From contig CAVRYJ010000045.1 in assembly GCA_963725425.1 (NCBI GenBank), positions 496,001-560,000 of the forward strand: 64,000 nt of DNA, in the 5' to 3' direction. This document shows, piece by piece, positions 10,090 to 19,055 of the stretch. The number at the start of each line of letters is the position of its first letter. Positions within the stretch are counted from its first letter, which is position 1. This DNA is from Clostridium_I sp963725425 (GTDB lineage Bacteria > Bacillota > Clostridia > Clostridiales > Clostridiaceae). Both the position numbers and the translations under genes were made by a program. The notes under the pieces are model-generated. The model was not told where the DNA came from and searched no databases. It was given only the letters and a program-made list of their open reading frames with translations.

Positions 10090-10650
10090 TCACCTGCTTT
10101 CCAAATGGCAGTATACATATTGAGCTGACGCCTTTCCTTCTCCACCTTTCCAGAAACAAATACCAAAATTATATTGTTTTTTATCATACCATAAATTTCC
10201 TAGGTAATATAAAGCCTTTGCATCCTCTGGATTTGAATTTTCAACATCTTGAAGTACTATTATATCTTCTAATCTGTTAGGAAAACAATAATCTGAACAT
10301 GCCTCCATTGCTGAGTTATAACACTGTAATATATCTATTTCTAAGGTTTCTTTACATAGGTTCTCGGCTTCTTCAAAGTTATTTAATCTTCTAAGCACTG
10401 CTGATTTTAGCCCCCTTGTTTTATAATTATGATAATTTCTCGTAAGTGATTTTCCGGATGAGGATAAAGCCCCCTTATAATCATTACCTCAAGAAATCCA
10501 AGGATCTGCCAGGCCTACTAAGGCTGGTTTTATTACCTGATTGTAATAAACAAAGTCATAGTTATTGGTTTTATAAGGGAATCCTAAAGGATACGTTGGA
10601 ATTTCGATATCTTGATCCCATATTTTAACTTCATTGATTTCCATAGTCAT
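10090..10650 (-). pseudogene. Remnant of a DUF5107/TPR protein gene
   Basis: On the minus strand an ATG at 10650 opens 'MTMEINEVKIWDQDIEIPTY', which resembles the start of DUF5107 proteins; it ends at a TGA about 54 codons later. In a second frame the sequence continues as 'GNDYKGALSSSGKSL', then 'LRRLNNFEEAENLCKETLE' and 'NPEDAKALYYLGNLWYDKKQ', which are tetratricopeptide-like repeats typical of the C-terminal half of DUF5107 proteins. Intact members are about 1,000-1,100 residues, so most of the middle is deleted. DUF5107 genes often accompany plant-polysaccharide utilisation genes, as here. The family assignment rests on remembered motifs. Confidence 0.65.
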
Positions 10651-10655
10651 ATATA

Positions 10656-11325
10656 ATTCCTCTTGAGGCCATTGTTTCCTGTTATTCTTCTATGGATATG
10701 GTAAACTGGAAATATGAAAAAGATATTATGACATCTAGCACTCGGTCTTGAAGGAGCGACGTGGGTAGGACGTATGGGTGTTGCATATAACGCTACTAGC
10801 AAAAAGTGTGTGGTTATTTCTCAGTTTTCAGGAACTAATGGGTCTGGAGAACTATTTGCAACATGCAGTACCTCGAATGGTGACTTCATATATGACCATA
10901 TTAAAACTAATTTTCCCATGCTTGTAAATAACGGGACAGGTGACCAACTATATTAAGGATCATGATGGGAATGCATCACATTGCTATGTAATATCATCAA
11001 CTAGCATATTGGGACCTTATTCACCGGAAACAGTTATGGATGGAACAGATTTAGGTTTCTGTCATACTTCACAGGCTGGATTTTTCGTTACGGTAGCAGG
11101 TAATTTTGTATTACAACATTATAGTGCTGACGATTTTACAGCTTCTTGCACAAATCAGATTGATACTGTTCCCAATGGCACGTATACATTAGCCTTGGGT
11201 AAAGAGCGTTGGTGGACAGCCAACTGTATCCTCAAAGAACCACCGATTTAGGTTTGTATTCAGTTGGAAATGCGAGAAATTGGGCTCAGGTTGATAATAT
11301 TACACTGATGGCAACTGGTAAGTAG
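10656..11325 (+). pseudogene. Remnant of a secreted GH43-like glycosidase with a carbohydrate-binding tail
   Basis: Pieces of one protein can be followed through at least three frame changes: 'CYSSMDMVNWKYEKDIMTSS' (from about 10680), 'LGLEGATWVGRMGVAYNATS' to 'NNGTGDQ' (10741-10950), 'IKDHDGNASHCYVISSTSIL' (to 11251), and 'LYSVGNARNWAQVDNITLMA' (to 11325). The first parts resemble the beta-propeller of family 43 enzymes of the galactan 1,3-beta-galactosidase type. The last part resembles a beta-sandwich binding module ('PNGTYTL...VDNITL'). An internal deletion seems to join 'DGNA' to a later 'NASHxYVISSTS' segment. No signal peptide survives. The propeller identification is moderately sure and the exact subfamily is not. 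Confidence 0.6.
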
Positions 11326-11400
11326 CCAGGAAAGGCTAGAAATGCATAAGAATTAATATTAGGTACTTTCGTGCAAAATGAATCTATACACAAACAAACC

Positions 11401-11440
11401 AAACAAAGGAAAACATAAACAAAGGAAAACATAAACAAAT
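11401..11440 (+). repeat. Tandem 16-bp AAACAAA repeats upstream of the DeoR gene
   Basis: Two perfect copies of aaacaaaggaaaacat (11401-11416 and 11417-11432) are followed by a third partial copy (aaacaaat). DeoR-family regulators commonly bind short direct repeats, so this is a candidate autoregulatory operator. A similar AAACAAA-rich tract precedes the symporter gene (12552-12592). Confidence 0.5.
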
Positions 11441-11617
11441 AATCAAACAAATATTTGACTATATAATGTATTTATTTGATCTATATTGTGTTACCTGTGC
11501 TAATTTGATATATTTAATTTTGGATTAATTAAATTATCAGTTTACACGTAATAGAATTGTAGCAATATAGAAGTATCAAAATGAAAATAAATGGAAATTA
11601 CACCAGGAGGAAACAAT

Positions 11618-12376
11618 ATGTTATCTAGAGAGAGACTAGAAATTATAAAGCAGATAGCTTTAACGGAAAAAAAAATATATGTATCAAATTTAAGCGAAAA
11701 ATTTAATGTAACGGAAGAAACAATAAGAAGAGATTTAGAAAAATTAGAGTTACAGGGTATAGTTACTAGGAGTTATGGTGGAGCAATGTTAAATGCTGAA
11801 AAAACAAATGAGGATATACCATTTTATAAAAGATCAAAGACCAATATAAAAAACAAGCAATATATAGCGTCTAAGACTATAGAATTTATTAAAGAAGGTA
11901 GTACAATAGTAGCAGATTGTAGCTCAACAGTACTTGAAGTATTAAAAGCTATTAAAACTAGAAGTGATGTAACGGTTATAACAAACTCAGTGGAGGTATT
12001 GCAGGAATTGAATCAATCAGACCTAAATATCATATCAACTGGTGGAGGAGTAAAGCAAAGATCATTATCATTACAAGGAGCAATAACACAAAACACAATT
12101 AAAAAGTACAATTTAGATATAGCTCTTGTGAGCTGTAAAGGTATGGATATTAATAAAGGAATACTAGATTCAAATGAAGCAGAGGCAGAAATTAAAAGGA
12201 TTATGATTAAACAATCTAATAAAGTGATTTTGTTAGTAGATCACACTAAATATGATAAAACATCTTTTGTAAAACTTTTTGACTATGAAGGCATAGATTA
12301 TATAATTACAGATGAGAAGCCAAGAGACGAATGGGTAGAATTATTGCATTCTTATGGAATTGAGATTATATATTGA
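11618..12376 (+). CDS. DeoR-family sugar-responsive transcriptional repressor
   Basis: Cytoplasmic regulator of 252 residues. The N-terminal DeoR helix-turn-helix is clear ('KIYVSNLSEKFNVTEETIRRDL' region, residues ~18-40), followed by a sugar-phosphate sensing domain with 'STGGGVKQRSLSLQG' and 'VDHTKYDKTSF'. I choose the ATG at 11618 because AGGAGG (11605-11610) lies seven bases upstream; the earlier ATG at 11591 has no such site. It stands alone between a repeat-rich leader and a strong terminator. From its neighbours (symporter, esterases, FucO-type dehydrogenase) it may control rhamnose/fucose or rhamnogalacturonan genes, which is inference. Confidence 0.88.
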   Translation: MLSRERLEIIKQIALTEKKIYVSNLSEKFNVTEETIRRDLEKLELQGIVTRSYGGAMLNAEKTNEDIPFYKRSKTNIKNKQYIASKTIEFIKEGSTIVADCSSTVLEVLKAIKTRSDVTVITNSVEVLQELNQSDLNIISTGGGVKQRSLSLQGAITQNTIKKYNLDIALVSCKGMDINKGILDSNEAEAEIKRIMIKQSNKVILLVDHTKYDKTSFVKLFDYEGIDYIITDEKPRDEWVELLHSYGIEIIY

Positions 12377-12410
12377 TAAAGCAGTGTATTACGAAAATAT
12401 AGATAAAGTT

Positions 12411-12447
12411 AAAAAGCCACCTAGAATAAATTTTAGGTGGCTTTTTA
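12411..12447 (+). terminator. Strong intrinsic terminator after the DeoR gene
   Basis: A long stem pairs aaaaagccacctagaat with attttaggtggcttttt and ends in a T-run. It is a classic Rho-independent terminator. Confidence 0.85.
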
Positions 12448-12700
12448 TTCTTTATTTGAGGGTTTATCCAAATTTAATGATAAATATTCATGGATTTGTC
12501 TTGGAATAGATTAATTCATATGTTATTTAGCATATCATATGAATTAGTAGAATAAAACAACATAAAAGCAAATAAAAACAAACAAAAACAATTGGCTTTA
12601 TGTAAATAATGAGATAATATGTAATTGTAAACGGTTTTTGGAATAATTTCAAAAAATATTTGTTATTTAATTGTTGTATTATTATGTTAAAGGATGTGAA
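12448..12700 (+). promoter_or_regulatory. Control region of the symporter gene: AAACAAA tract and CcpA-like site
   Basis: This 250-base gap holds no gene. At 12552-12592 there is an A-rich tract with several AAACAA(A) units resembling the repeats before the DeoR gene, a possible shared operator. At 12625-12639, ttgtaaacggttttt matches the WTGNAANCGNWNNCW catabolite element at all but one informative position. Confidence 0.4.
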
Positions 12701-14166
12701 ATGATGGATTAGGAAGTTAAGCTAATCATAAATGGGCTAAAAAGTAAAATATCAAATGCAATATTTCTATTGTTTCAATTACTTTAATACTTACAATAAG
12801 TAAAATTATAAGCGCTATTCTTACACCTATAGTTGCATATATAAGTGATAATTTGTACAAGACACGGTTTGGTAAAAAATTTGGAAGAAGAAAAGGTCTT
12901 ATATTAATAGCTATACCAATAAAGATACTTACTTTCCCATTATATTGGATACCCAATATGAACATAGTCTATTATGCTACATTAATAATTATCACGTCAT
13001 TTATAGGACCTCTACTTTCAGTTTCACAGGGAACTTTTGCAGCTGAAATGTCACATAATTCAGTTCAACGTACGCACCTAACTGGTTTTAATCAGATTGC
13101 TTCTGCAATTGCAAGTGTAATTTCTTCCATGATTTTATTAAAATTATTTACTGCTTTTGGACAGAATAATCCTAGAATGTTTTTTATAGCAGCTATAATA
13201 TATGATTTAATAGCACTTATATCACTTGTGTTTTTCTATTTATCTGTATATGAACGTCCTGTAGATGAATCAACAATTCAATCTATAAGGGAAAAACCAT
13301 CATTAAAAAAAGGATTTGTAGGTGTAGTTAATAATTTTATATCAACTATAAAGATAAAGTCATATAGAATTTATCTGGGTATGTATTTATCAGAACAAAT
13401 GTTTAGAACTCTAGCAGAAACAATAAATACTTATTTCATAGTTTTTGTATTATTTTTAAATCCAAAATCAGTTACAGTTTCAGTTAGCATTGGAATGTTT
13501 TTAACAATTTTGTTCACAACATTCTTTATGTGGTTAACAGCTAAAACAAGTGGCTCATTTACTTATAGAATTGGAGGAGTTGTAACAATATTAGTTCTTT
13601 TATGTTTTATGCGGCTTGGCATAATTAGGGCCACAAACACTTATATACTCCTAATGATTTTAACAAATATCTTGTATTTGGGTAAAGCAGGCTTAGTAAA
13701 TTCTGCACAATTTTTCTTTACATTCATGCCGGATGTAGATGAAATGGTTACAGGAAAAAGAAGAGAAGGAGCATATGCAGGGGTTAGCAGTTTTCTAGAT
13801 GTGTTCTTTACTACTATTGAAACAATATTAGTAGGAATCGTTTTACAAGTGTCAGGGTTTGTTAAAAGTGCGAAAGTTCAACCACCGACTACAAGAAGTG
13901 CTCTATTGATTTTATATACAGTTGTTCCAATTATATTAGTTACAATAGGTATGATTTTATCTTATAGACTTAAGTTAAACGTAAAAACTCATAAGATATT
14001 AGAAGGTGAAGTTAATAGGTTGAAAAATGGTGGATTAAAAGAAGAAGCTACTGAAGAAACTAGAACTTTGATTGAAGATTTAACTGGATTTAGTTACGAA
14101 AAATGCTGGGGAAATAATGACTTGATAGAGTATGAAACTAAAGCACGAATTAGTAAAACAATGTAA
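12701..14166 (+). pseudogene. GPH-family sugar:cation symporter, 5' end damaged
   Basis: From about 12751 to 14166 the frame encodes a glycoside-pentoside-hexuronide type symporter (MFS_2, PF13347). It has about eleven membrane segments, the conserved 'PIVAYISDNLYKTRFGKKFG' loop after the second helix, and a charged C-terminus. Family members have about 40-60 residues before that loop including helix 1. Here the ribosome site and ATGATG at 12701 are followed after three codons by TAG, and the frame then changes, so no good start exists. A TTG at 12853 would give a protein lacking the first two helices. Intact members would import oligosaccharides or hexuronides with Na+/H+. I judge it non-functional or strongly impaired. 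Confidence 0.75.
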
Positions 14167-14227
14167 TTGGAATAACATTGTTTAGAATTAAAAATGTATA
14201 TTAAATTATAAAAGAGGAGTTTTTAAA

Positions 14228-15028
14228 ATGAATACTATTGTAAAATGTTTTCCTGATGGAAAATTTAAAGCATTAACTATGAGCTATGATGATGGAAGAT
14301 GTGCAGATAGAAGACTAGTGAAAATTTTTAATAAATATGGAATAAAGGGAACATTTCATTTGAATTCAGGTTTTTTGGGATCTAACGATTATGTAAATAA
14401 AGAAGAAGTGAAAAATTTATATGAAGGGCATGAAGTTTCGTCTCATACGGTAACACATCCAACTATAGCTAGGTGTTCTAATGAAGAGATAGTAAAACAG
14501 ACATTACAAGATAGGGAAAATCTAGAGGAGCTTGTAGGCTATACCGTAAGGGGAATGTCTTATCCAAATGGTTCATATAATTCAAAGATAAAAGATATGC
14601 TTAAGTATCTAGGCATTGAGTATTCAAGAGTGGTTGGAAGCAAAGATAATTTCAATTTACCAGATGATTATTATGCGTGGCAAGCAACTTGCCACCATAC
14701 TCATAATTTAATGAAAAATGCTGAAGAGTTTGTTCCATTATTCAAAAAACAGTATTTATATCTTATGTATGTTTGGGGACATAGTTATGAATTTGATAGA
14801 GATGATAATTGGGATTTAATAGAAAAGTTCTGCAGCTATGTATCTAATAAAGACAATATTTGGTATGCGACGAATATAGAAATAGTTGATTATATGAAAT
14901 TACTTGATAATTTGAAGTTTTCAGTAAAGGGAGATATAGTATATAACCCATCTGCAAAATCTGCATGGATTAGCTTTAATGGAGAGATTATTGAAGTTGG
15001 AGGTGGATCTCAAGTAAAATTGTTTTAA
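14228..15028 (+). CDS. Polysaccharide deacetylase (CE4/NodB domain)
   Basis: Protein of 266 residues with the NodB homology fold. Motif 1 is 'MSYDDG' (catalytic base and metal Asp, residues ~18-23) and motif 2 is 'SHTVTHP' (metal-binding His pair, ~78-84). The segment 'GMSYPNGSYN' corresponds to motif 3. There is no signal peptide, so it probably acts in the cytoplasm on imported, acetylated oligosaccharides. The ATG follows a GAGGAG site. It lies between the symporter and an SGNH acetylesterase, consistent with removing acetyl groups from pectic fragments; the substrate is inferred. Confidence 0.87.
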   Translation: MNTIVKCFPDGKFKALTMSYDDGRCADRRLVKIFNKYGIKGTFHLNSGFLGSNDYVNKEEVKNLYEGHEVSSHTVTHPTIARCSNEEIVKQTLQDRENLEELVGYTVRGMSYPNGSYNSKIKDMLKYLGIEYSRVVGSKDNFNLPDDYYAWQATCHHTHNLMKNAEEFVPLFKKQYLYLMYVWGHSYEFDRDDNWDLIEKFCSYVSNKDNIWYATNIEIVDYMKLLDNLKFSVKGDIVYNPSAKSAWISFNGEIIEVGGGSQVKLF

Positions 15029-15079
15029 ATGTATCACTCAGATTGGAGCAAAACTAGATAGAATAAGGAGATTTTAATA

Positions 15080-15748
15080 ATGTTGAATGACAAGCATATA
15101 GAAGTTTATATAGCAGGTGATTCCACTGTGCAGACTTATGATGTAAGTAGTTATCCACAATCAGGTTGGGGAAATTTCATTGGCAATTATTTCACATCAA
15201 ATGTAGAGTTTTTGAACAATGCAATTGGTGGAAGAAGCTCAAAATCTTTTATTAAAGATGGAAGGCTGGATTCCATTTTAGAGAAAATCAAAGAGGGTGA
15301 TTATTTGCTTATTCAAATGGGTCATAACGATGCAGATATTAGTAAACCAAATCGTTATACTGAACCCAATGTTGAATATAAAAAATACCTAAAAATGTAT
15401 ATAGATGGTGCACGCAAATATAAAGCTATTCCAATACTACTAACACCAGTGGCAACTCTGAATTTTGATGGAAAATGTTTTTTAAACAATTTTCCTGACT
15501 ATTGTAATTCTATGAAACAACTGGCATTAGATGAGAATGTAAAGCTTATTGATCTTATGACAAAAAGTCTCAACTACTATAAGAATATAGGATATGAGAG
15601 TGTATATCCTATGTTTATGGTTTCATCAAATGGTAATGATCATACACATTTCACACAAAAAGGTGCTGAACAAATTGCTAGAATTGTCTCTATTGGATTA
15701 AAGGAAATTGATATTAATATTTCGAAATATGTAAATGTGGACATATAA
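15080..15748 (+). CDS. SGNH-hydrolase, rhamnogalacturonan-acetylesterase type
   Basis: Cytoplasmic esterase of 222 residues with the SGNH blocks in order: 'AGDSTVQTY' (nucleophile Ser, residue ~13), 'GGRSSKSF' (oxyanion Gly), 'QMGHNDAD' (Asn), and 'DHTHFTQKGAEQIAR' (catalytic Asp and His) near the C-terminus. This pattern is that of the RhgT/YesY rhamnogalacturonan acetylesterases. It begins with a good GGAG site and follows the deacetylase by 51 bases. It would remove acetyl groups from galacturonate or related residues. It appears complete, in contrast to the esterase fragment inside the next gene. Confidence 0.88.
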   Translation: MLNDKHIEVYIAGDSTVQTYDVSSYPQSGWGNFIGNYFTSNVEFLNNAIGGRSSKSFIKDGRLDSILEKIKEGDYLLIQMGHNDADISKPNRYTEPNVEYKKYLKMYIDGARKYKAIPILLTPVATLNFDGKCFLNNFPDYCNSMKQLALDENVKLIDLMTKSLNYYKNIGYESVYPMFMVSSNGNDHTHFTQKGAEQIARIVSIGLKEIDINISKYVNVDI

Positions 15749-15790
15749 GCAAAAACTCAAATGAGCCCTTTAATAAGTGGGAGATTAGAT

Positions 15791-17071
15791 ATGAAAATAC
15801 AAAAGGAAGATATTTTAAAACCAAAGTTAATTGCAAGCATAAATACTGAACCTGCAGGTAAAAATTCAAAGATTCTCATTGGAGATATAAATTCTGATGG
15901 AAGAATGGAATTAGTAATGGTACAAGCAAACGGTGGAATAGATGATAGAAATGAACCACGTCAGGTACAATGTATTACAACCTTTGATCTAAATGGTAAT
16001 ATGCTATGGCAAGTAGGAAAAACCAGTGATAATCCAGACAACTTTGAATCAGACTTTCCCGCTCAAATTGTAGATATAGATGGGGATGGAAACAATGAAG
16101 TGTTATGCGTAATAAATAAAAAATTTTATGTACTCAATGGGTTAAATGGAAAAATCAAGAGAGAAAATGATTTACCAGATAATGAGGCACACGACTGTAT
16201 CATAGTTGCAAATTTAGTTGGAAGCAAAATACCTCAAGATATTATCTTGAAAAATAGGCATACAAAAGTGTGGGCAATGGATAAAGATTTCAATTTATTA
16301 TGAAAACATGAAATTAATACAAATGCACGGTCAACAATAATAGAAACTGTTCATAATTGGGAAGGAAGAAAAAAAGATTCTATATTGGCATATAGAAGAG
16401 GTGGGTTACCAACATTATATAATGGATATTTGGAACCAATTGTAATATTCCCAATAGATGGATATGTAGTACATGGTGATTTACTTAATAATGGTACGGA
16501 ATGTGTAGTTATATATGAAGATGGAAAAGCAAGTATTTTTGCGGATAAGTTTATGGATATCAATGTGTATAAACGTGAGACAATAAAGCAAAGTAAAAGA
16601 CTTTCACATTCAACACTATATCAAGGACAAGATTTTGATAATGTTGCTCATAAAAACGCAAAGACGTTATCTTTTACAAAAGGGGATTTTCATGAATTTA
16701 AGTATAAGACACCACTTACCAATGGAAGATACGATATAACAATGATCTTTGGAGGACAATCAAGCAGTTGCAATATCAATAGTCTAAAATCAGGAGATCG
16801 TAAGTTGATTTTTAAATCAATAAGTACAGAAAAAGGAGAGTTTACTAAAAAAATCTTTTCTTTAAACATAGTAGATGAAGAACTAACAATTTTGATTGAA
16901 GGAGAAAAAATTTTAGTAGATGCTATTGAAATAAAAAAATTTGATGCTAAGACAATTTTTTTAGCAGGAGATTCAAGTGAATTTGGTGCACTTAAAATGG
17001 CTGAAATAATAGTTAATGGAATAAAGAGCAATAATTTGGGCTTAGATAAATACATTAAAAAACATTTATGA
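15791..17071 (+). pseudogene. Broken rhamnogalacturonan-lyase-like gene with a collapsed SGNH tail
   Basis: The N-terminal part has FG-GAP/propeller repeats ('GDINSDGRMELVMVQ', 'VDIDGDGNNEVLCV', 'RRGGLPTLYNGY') resembling PL11-type rhamnogalacturonan lyases such as YesW/YesX, but shorter. At 16301-16303 an in-frame TGA replaces the Trp expected in 'DFNLLWK'; the same frame continues to 17071. Near the C-terminus a beta-sandwich module is followed by 'TIFLAGDSSEFGALKMA'. This joins SGNH block I (GDS) directly to the tail that normally follows the catalytic His, so about 150 residues of esterase are deleted. The start at 15791 has GGGAGA six bases upstream. The gene is non-functional as written. 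Confidence 0.72.
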
Positions 17072-17257
17072 ATAATAAGTCATACAACATGACTGCAAAT
17101 GAAAAAATGATTTATATAAAGGACTTGGTCTAGACATAATGTAACACATTGGGGTTGCCCTAAAAATAAGAAAGCTAAGAATTGGAAATTGAAAATTGAG
17201 AGTTAGTGATTTTTAGGACTTTCTATTAAACAAATTATAAAAGGAGATTGATTTATT

Positions 17258-18409
17258 ATGGCAAATAGAATGGTTTTAAATGAGACAAGTTATATAGGGG
17301 CAGGAGCAATTGAAAATATTGTTTCAGAGGCTAAAATCAGAGGATATAAAAAAGCATTAGTTGTAACGGATAAAGACTTAATAAAATTTAATGTAGTTAG
17401 TAATGTAACAGAGCTTTTAAAAGAAAATAATTTGGATTTTGCTATTTTTGATGAAGTAAAACCTAATCCAACAATAAATGTTGTAAAAAGTGGTATAGAA
17501 AAGTTTAAAAAAACTGGAGCAGATTATTTAGTTGCAATAGGTGGTGGCTCATCAATTGATACTGCTAAAGCTATTGGAATTATTATAAACAATCCTGAGT
17601 TTTCAGATGTAAGAAGCCTTGAAGGTGCAGTGCTGACTAATAATAAATGTGTACCAATTATAGCAGTGCCAACTACAGCAGGAACAGCAGCTGAGGTCAC
17701 AATTAATTATGTTATTACAGATGAAGAGAAAAAACGTAAATTTGTATGTGTAGATCCACATGATATTCCAGTTATAGCAATCGTAGATTCAAAAATGATG
17801 TCATCAATGCCAAAGGGATTAACAGCAGCTACTGGTATGGATGCATTAACTCATGCTATTGAGGGATATATTACAAAAGGTGCTTGGGAACTAACGGATA
17901 CACTACATTTAAAAGCTATTGAGATCATTTCACGTTCACTTAGAAGTGCTGTAGCAAATGAGTCTAAGGGAAGAGAAAATATAGCACTTGGACAATATGT
18001 TGCAGGGATGGGCTTTAGTAATGTGGGACTTGGACTTGTTCATGGAATGGCACATCCACTGGGAGCTTTTTATAATACTCCACATGGAGTTGCTAATGCA
18101 GTTATTTTACCATATGTTATGGAATATAATGCAGAATTTACTGGAGAAAAGTACAGAGAAATTGCTCGTCAAATGGGCGTAGAAGGCGTAGATAATATGT
18201 CCCAAGAAGAATATAGAAAAGCAGCTATAGATGCGGTTAGGAAACTTTCAGAGGATGTAGAAATTCCAAAAAGTTTAAAAAAAATTGGAGTTAAGGAAGA
18301 AGATTTACATGCACTTTCAGAATCAGCACTTGCTGATGCATGTACTCCAGGCAATCCGAGAGATACTAATGCTCAGGAAATATTTGAAATCTATAAATCA
18401 ATATACTAA
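17258..18409 (+). CDS. fucO: Iron-dependent alcohol dehydrogenase, lactaldehyde reductase (FucO) type
   Basis: Group III Fe-ADH of 383 residues, the family's usual length. The nucleotide-binding 'GGGSSIDTAKAIGI' loop is at about residues 96-109. Metal ligands appear in 'DALTHAIEGY' (Asp/His ~195-199) and 'GLVHGMAHPLGAFYNTPHGVAN' (His ~262-277). FucO reduces L-lactaldehyde from fucose or rhamnose breakdown to 1,2-propanediol with NADH. The location beside rhamnogalacturonan genes fits rhamnose-derived lactaldehyde; a butanol/ethanol dehydrogenase of the same family cannot be excluded. A GGAG site precedes the ATG and a terminator follows. Confidence 0.85.
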   Translation: MANRMVLNETSYIGAGAIENIVSEAKIRGYKKALVVTDKDLIKFNVVSNVTELLKENNLDFAIFDEVKPNPTINVVKSGIEKFKKTGADYLVAIGGGSSIDTAKAIGIIINNPEFSDVRSLEGAVLTNNKCVPIIAVPTTAGTAAEVTINYVITDEEKKRKFVCVDPHDIPVIAIVDSKMMSSMPKGLTAATGMDALTHAIEGYITKGAWELTDTLHLKAIEIISRSLRSAVANESKGRENIALGQYVAGMGFSNVGLGLVHGMAHPLGAFYNTPHGVANAVILPYVMEYNAEFTGEKYREIARQMGVEGVDNMSQEEYRKAAIDAVRKLSEDVEIPKSLKKIGVKEEDLHALSESALADACTPGNPRDTNAQEIFEIYKSIY

Positions 18410-18464
18410 AACTATTTAAAGTAGTTAAATTATAAAGATTATCGAGAATCTGCATAGAGCTAAG

Positions 18465-18506
18465 AAAATCAGTATGGGGAGTTATTCCTGTACTGATTTT
18501 TTATTA
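18465..18506 (+). terminator. Intrinsic terminator after fucO
   Basis: Stem aaaatcagta / tactgatttt with a 16-base loop, followed by a T-rich tract. Confidence 0.75.
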
Positions 18507-18585
18507 ATATCATCATATATATATATTTCTAAATAACATTGAGAATATCTCTATGCTGAGATATCATGAAGTAGAGATTAAAGCA

Positions 18586-18637
18586 AGTAGGTGACTAAAA
18601 TAATTAATGATAGTAGGTGACTAAAATAATTAATGAT
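18586..18637 (+). repeat. Perfect 26-bp tandem duplication across a start codon
   Basis: The units 18586-18611 and 18612-18637 are identical. Each contains the GTG start and first codons of the DUF1284 gene. The upstream GTG now leads to a stop after nine codons; only the downstream copy is in frame. Confidence 0.9.
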
Positions 18638-19024
18638 ATATTAAAGATAAGAGCACATCACCTCTTATGTATGCAGGGTTTTCAAGGTTACGGTTATAGT
18701 GATAAATTTGTACAACATATGGGCGAAATAGTAAAGTATATAAAAGACAATCCAAAAGACAAAATAAGACTTGTAGACTATTGTGATAATATATGTTTAG
18801 CATGCAAAAATAATATTAATGATGTTTGTAATAATAGCGAAAGTGTCAACAATATGGATAAGAGATTACTTCATAAGCTTAAACTGAAGAGTGAACAAGT
18901 AGTGATGGTGAAGGAGGTTATGGTTTTAGTTAAACATGAATTTCAAAGTTTACAGGATGCATATGAAATTTGTGACCATTGCAGTTGGAGCGAGAAATGT
19001 CTTTGGATATCAAAATTCCATTAA
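18617..19024 (+). CDS. DUF1284 cysteine-rich protein
   Basis: Small cytoplasmic protein of 135 residues matching DUF1284 (PF06935): the N-terminal 'LKIRAHHLLCMQGFQGYGYS' signature is followed by cysteine pairs 'CDNICLAC' and 'CDHCSWSEKC' that could bind an iron-sulfur cluster or zinc. The function of the family is not known. The GTG start lies inside the second copy of a 26-bp duplication, and no strong ribosome site precedes it, so the true start is uncertain. The next small membrane-protein gene starts 31 bases later and may be co-transcribed. Confidence 0.8.
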   Translation: MTKIINDILKIRAHHLLCMQGFQGYGYSDKFVQHMGEIVKYIKDNPKDKIRLVDYCDNICLACKNNINDVCNNSESVNNMDKRLLHKLKLKSEQVVMVKEVMVLVKHEFQSLQDAYEICDHCSWSEKCLWISKFH

Positions 19025-19055
19025 ATATATAATAATATAAATTGAGGAGGCTAAT

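Noticed and set aside
11401..11440. Tandem repeats considered as a CRISPR fragment
   Set aside because: The units abut without spacers, are only 16 bases long and number two to three.
16690..17055. 121-codon minus-strand ORF opposite the lyase/esterase remnant
   Set aside because: Low-complexity hydrophobic product without a start signal; the plus-strand remnant explains the bases.
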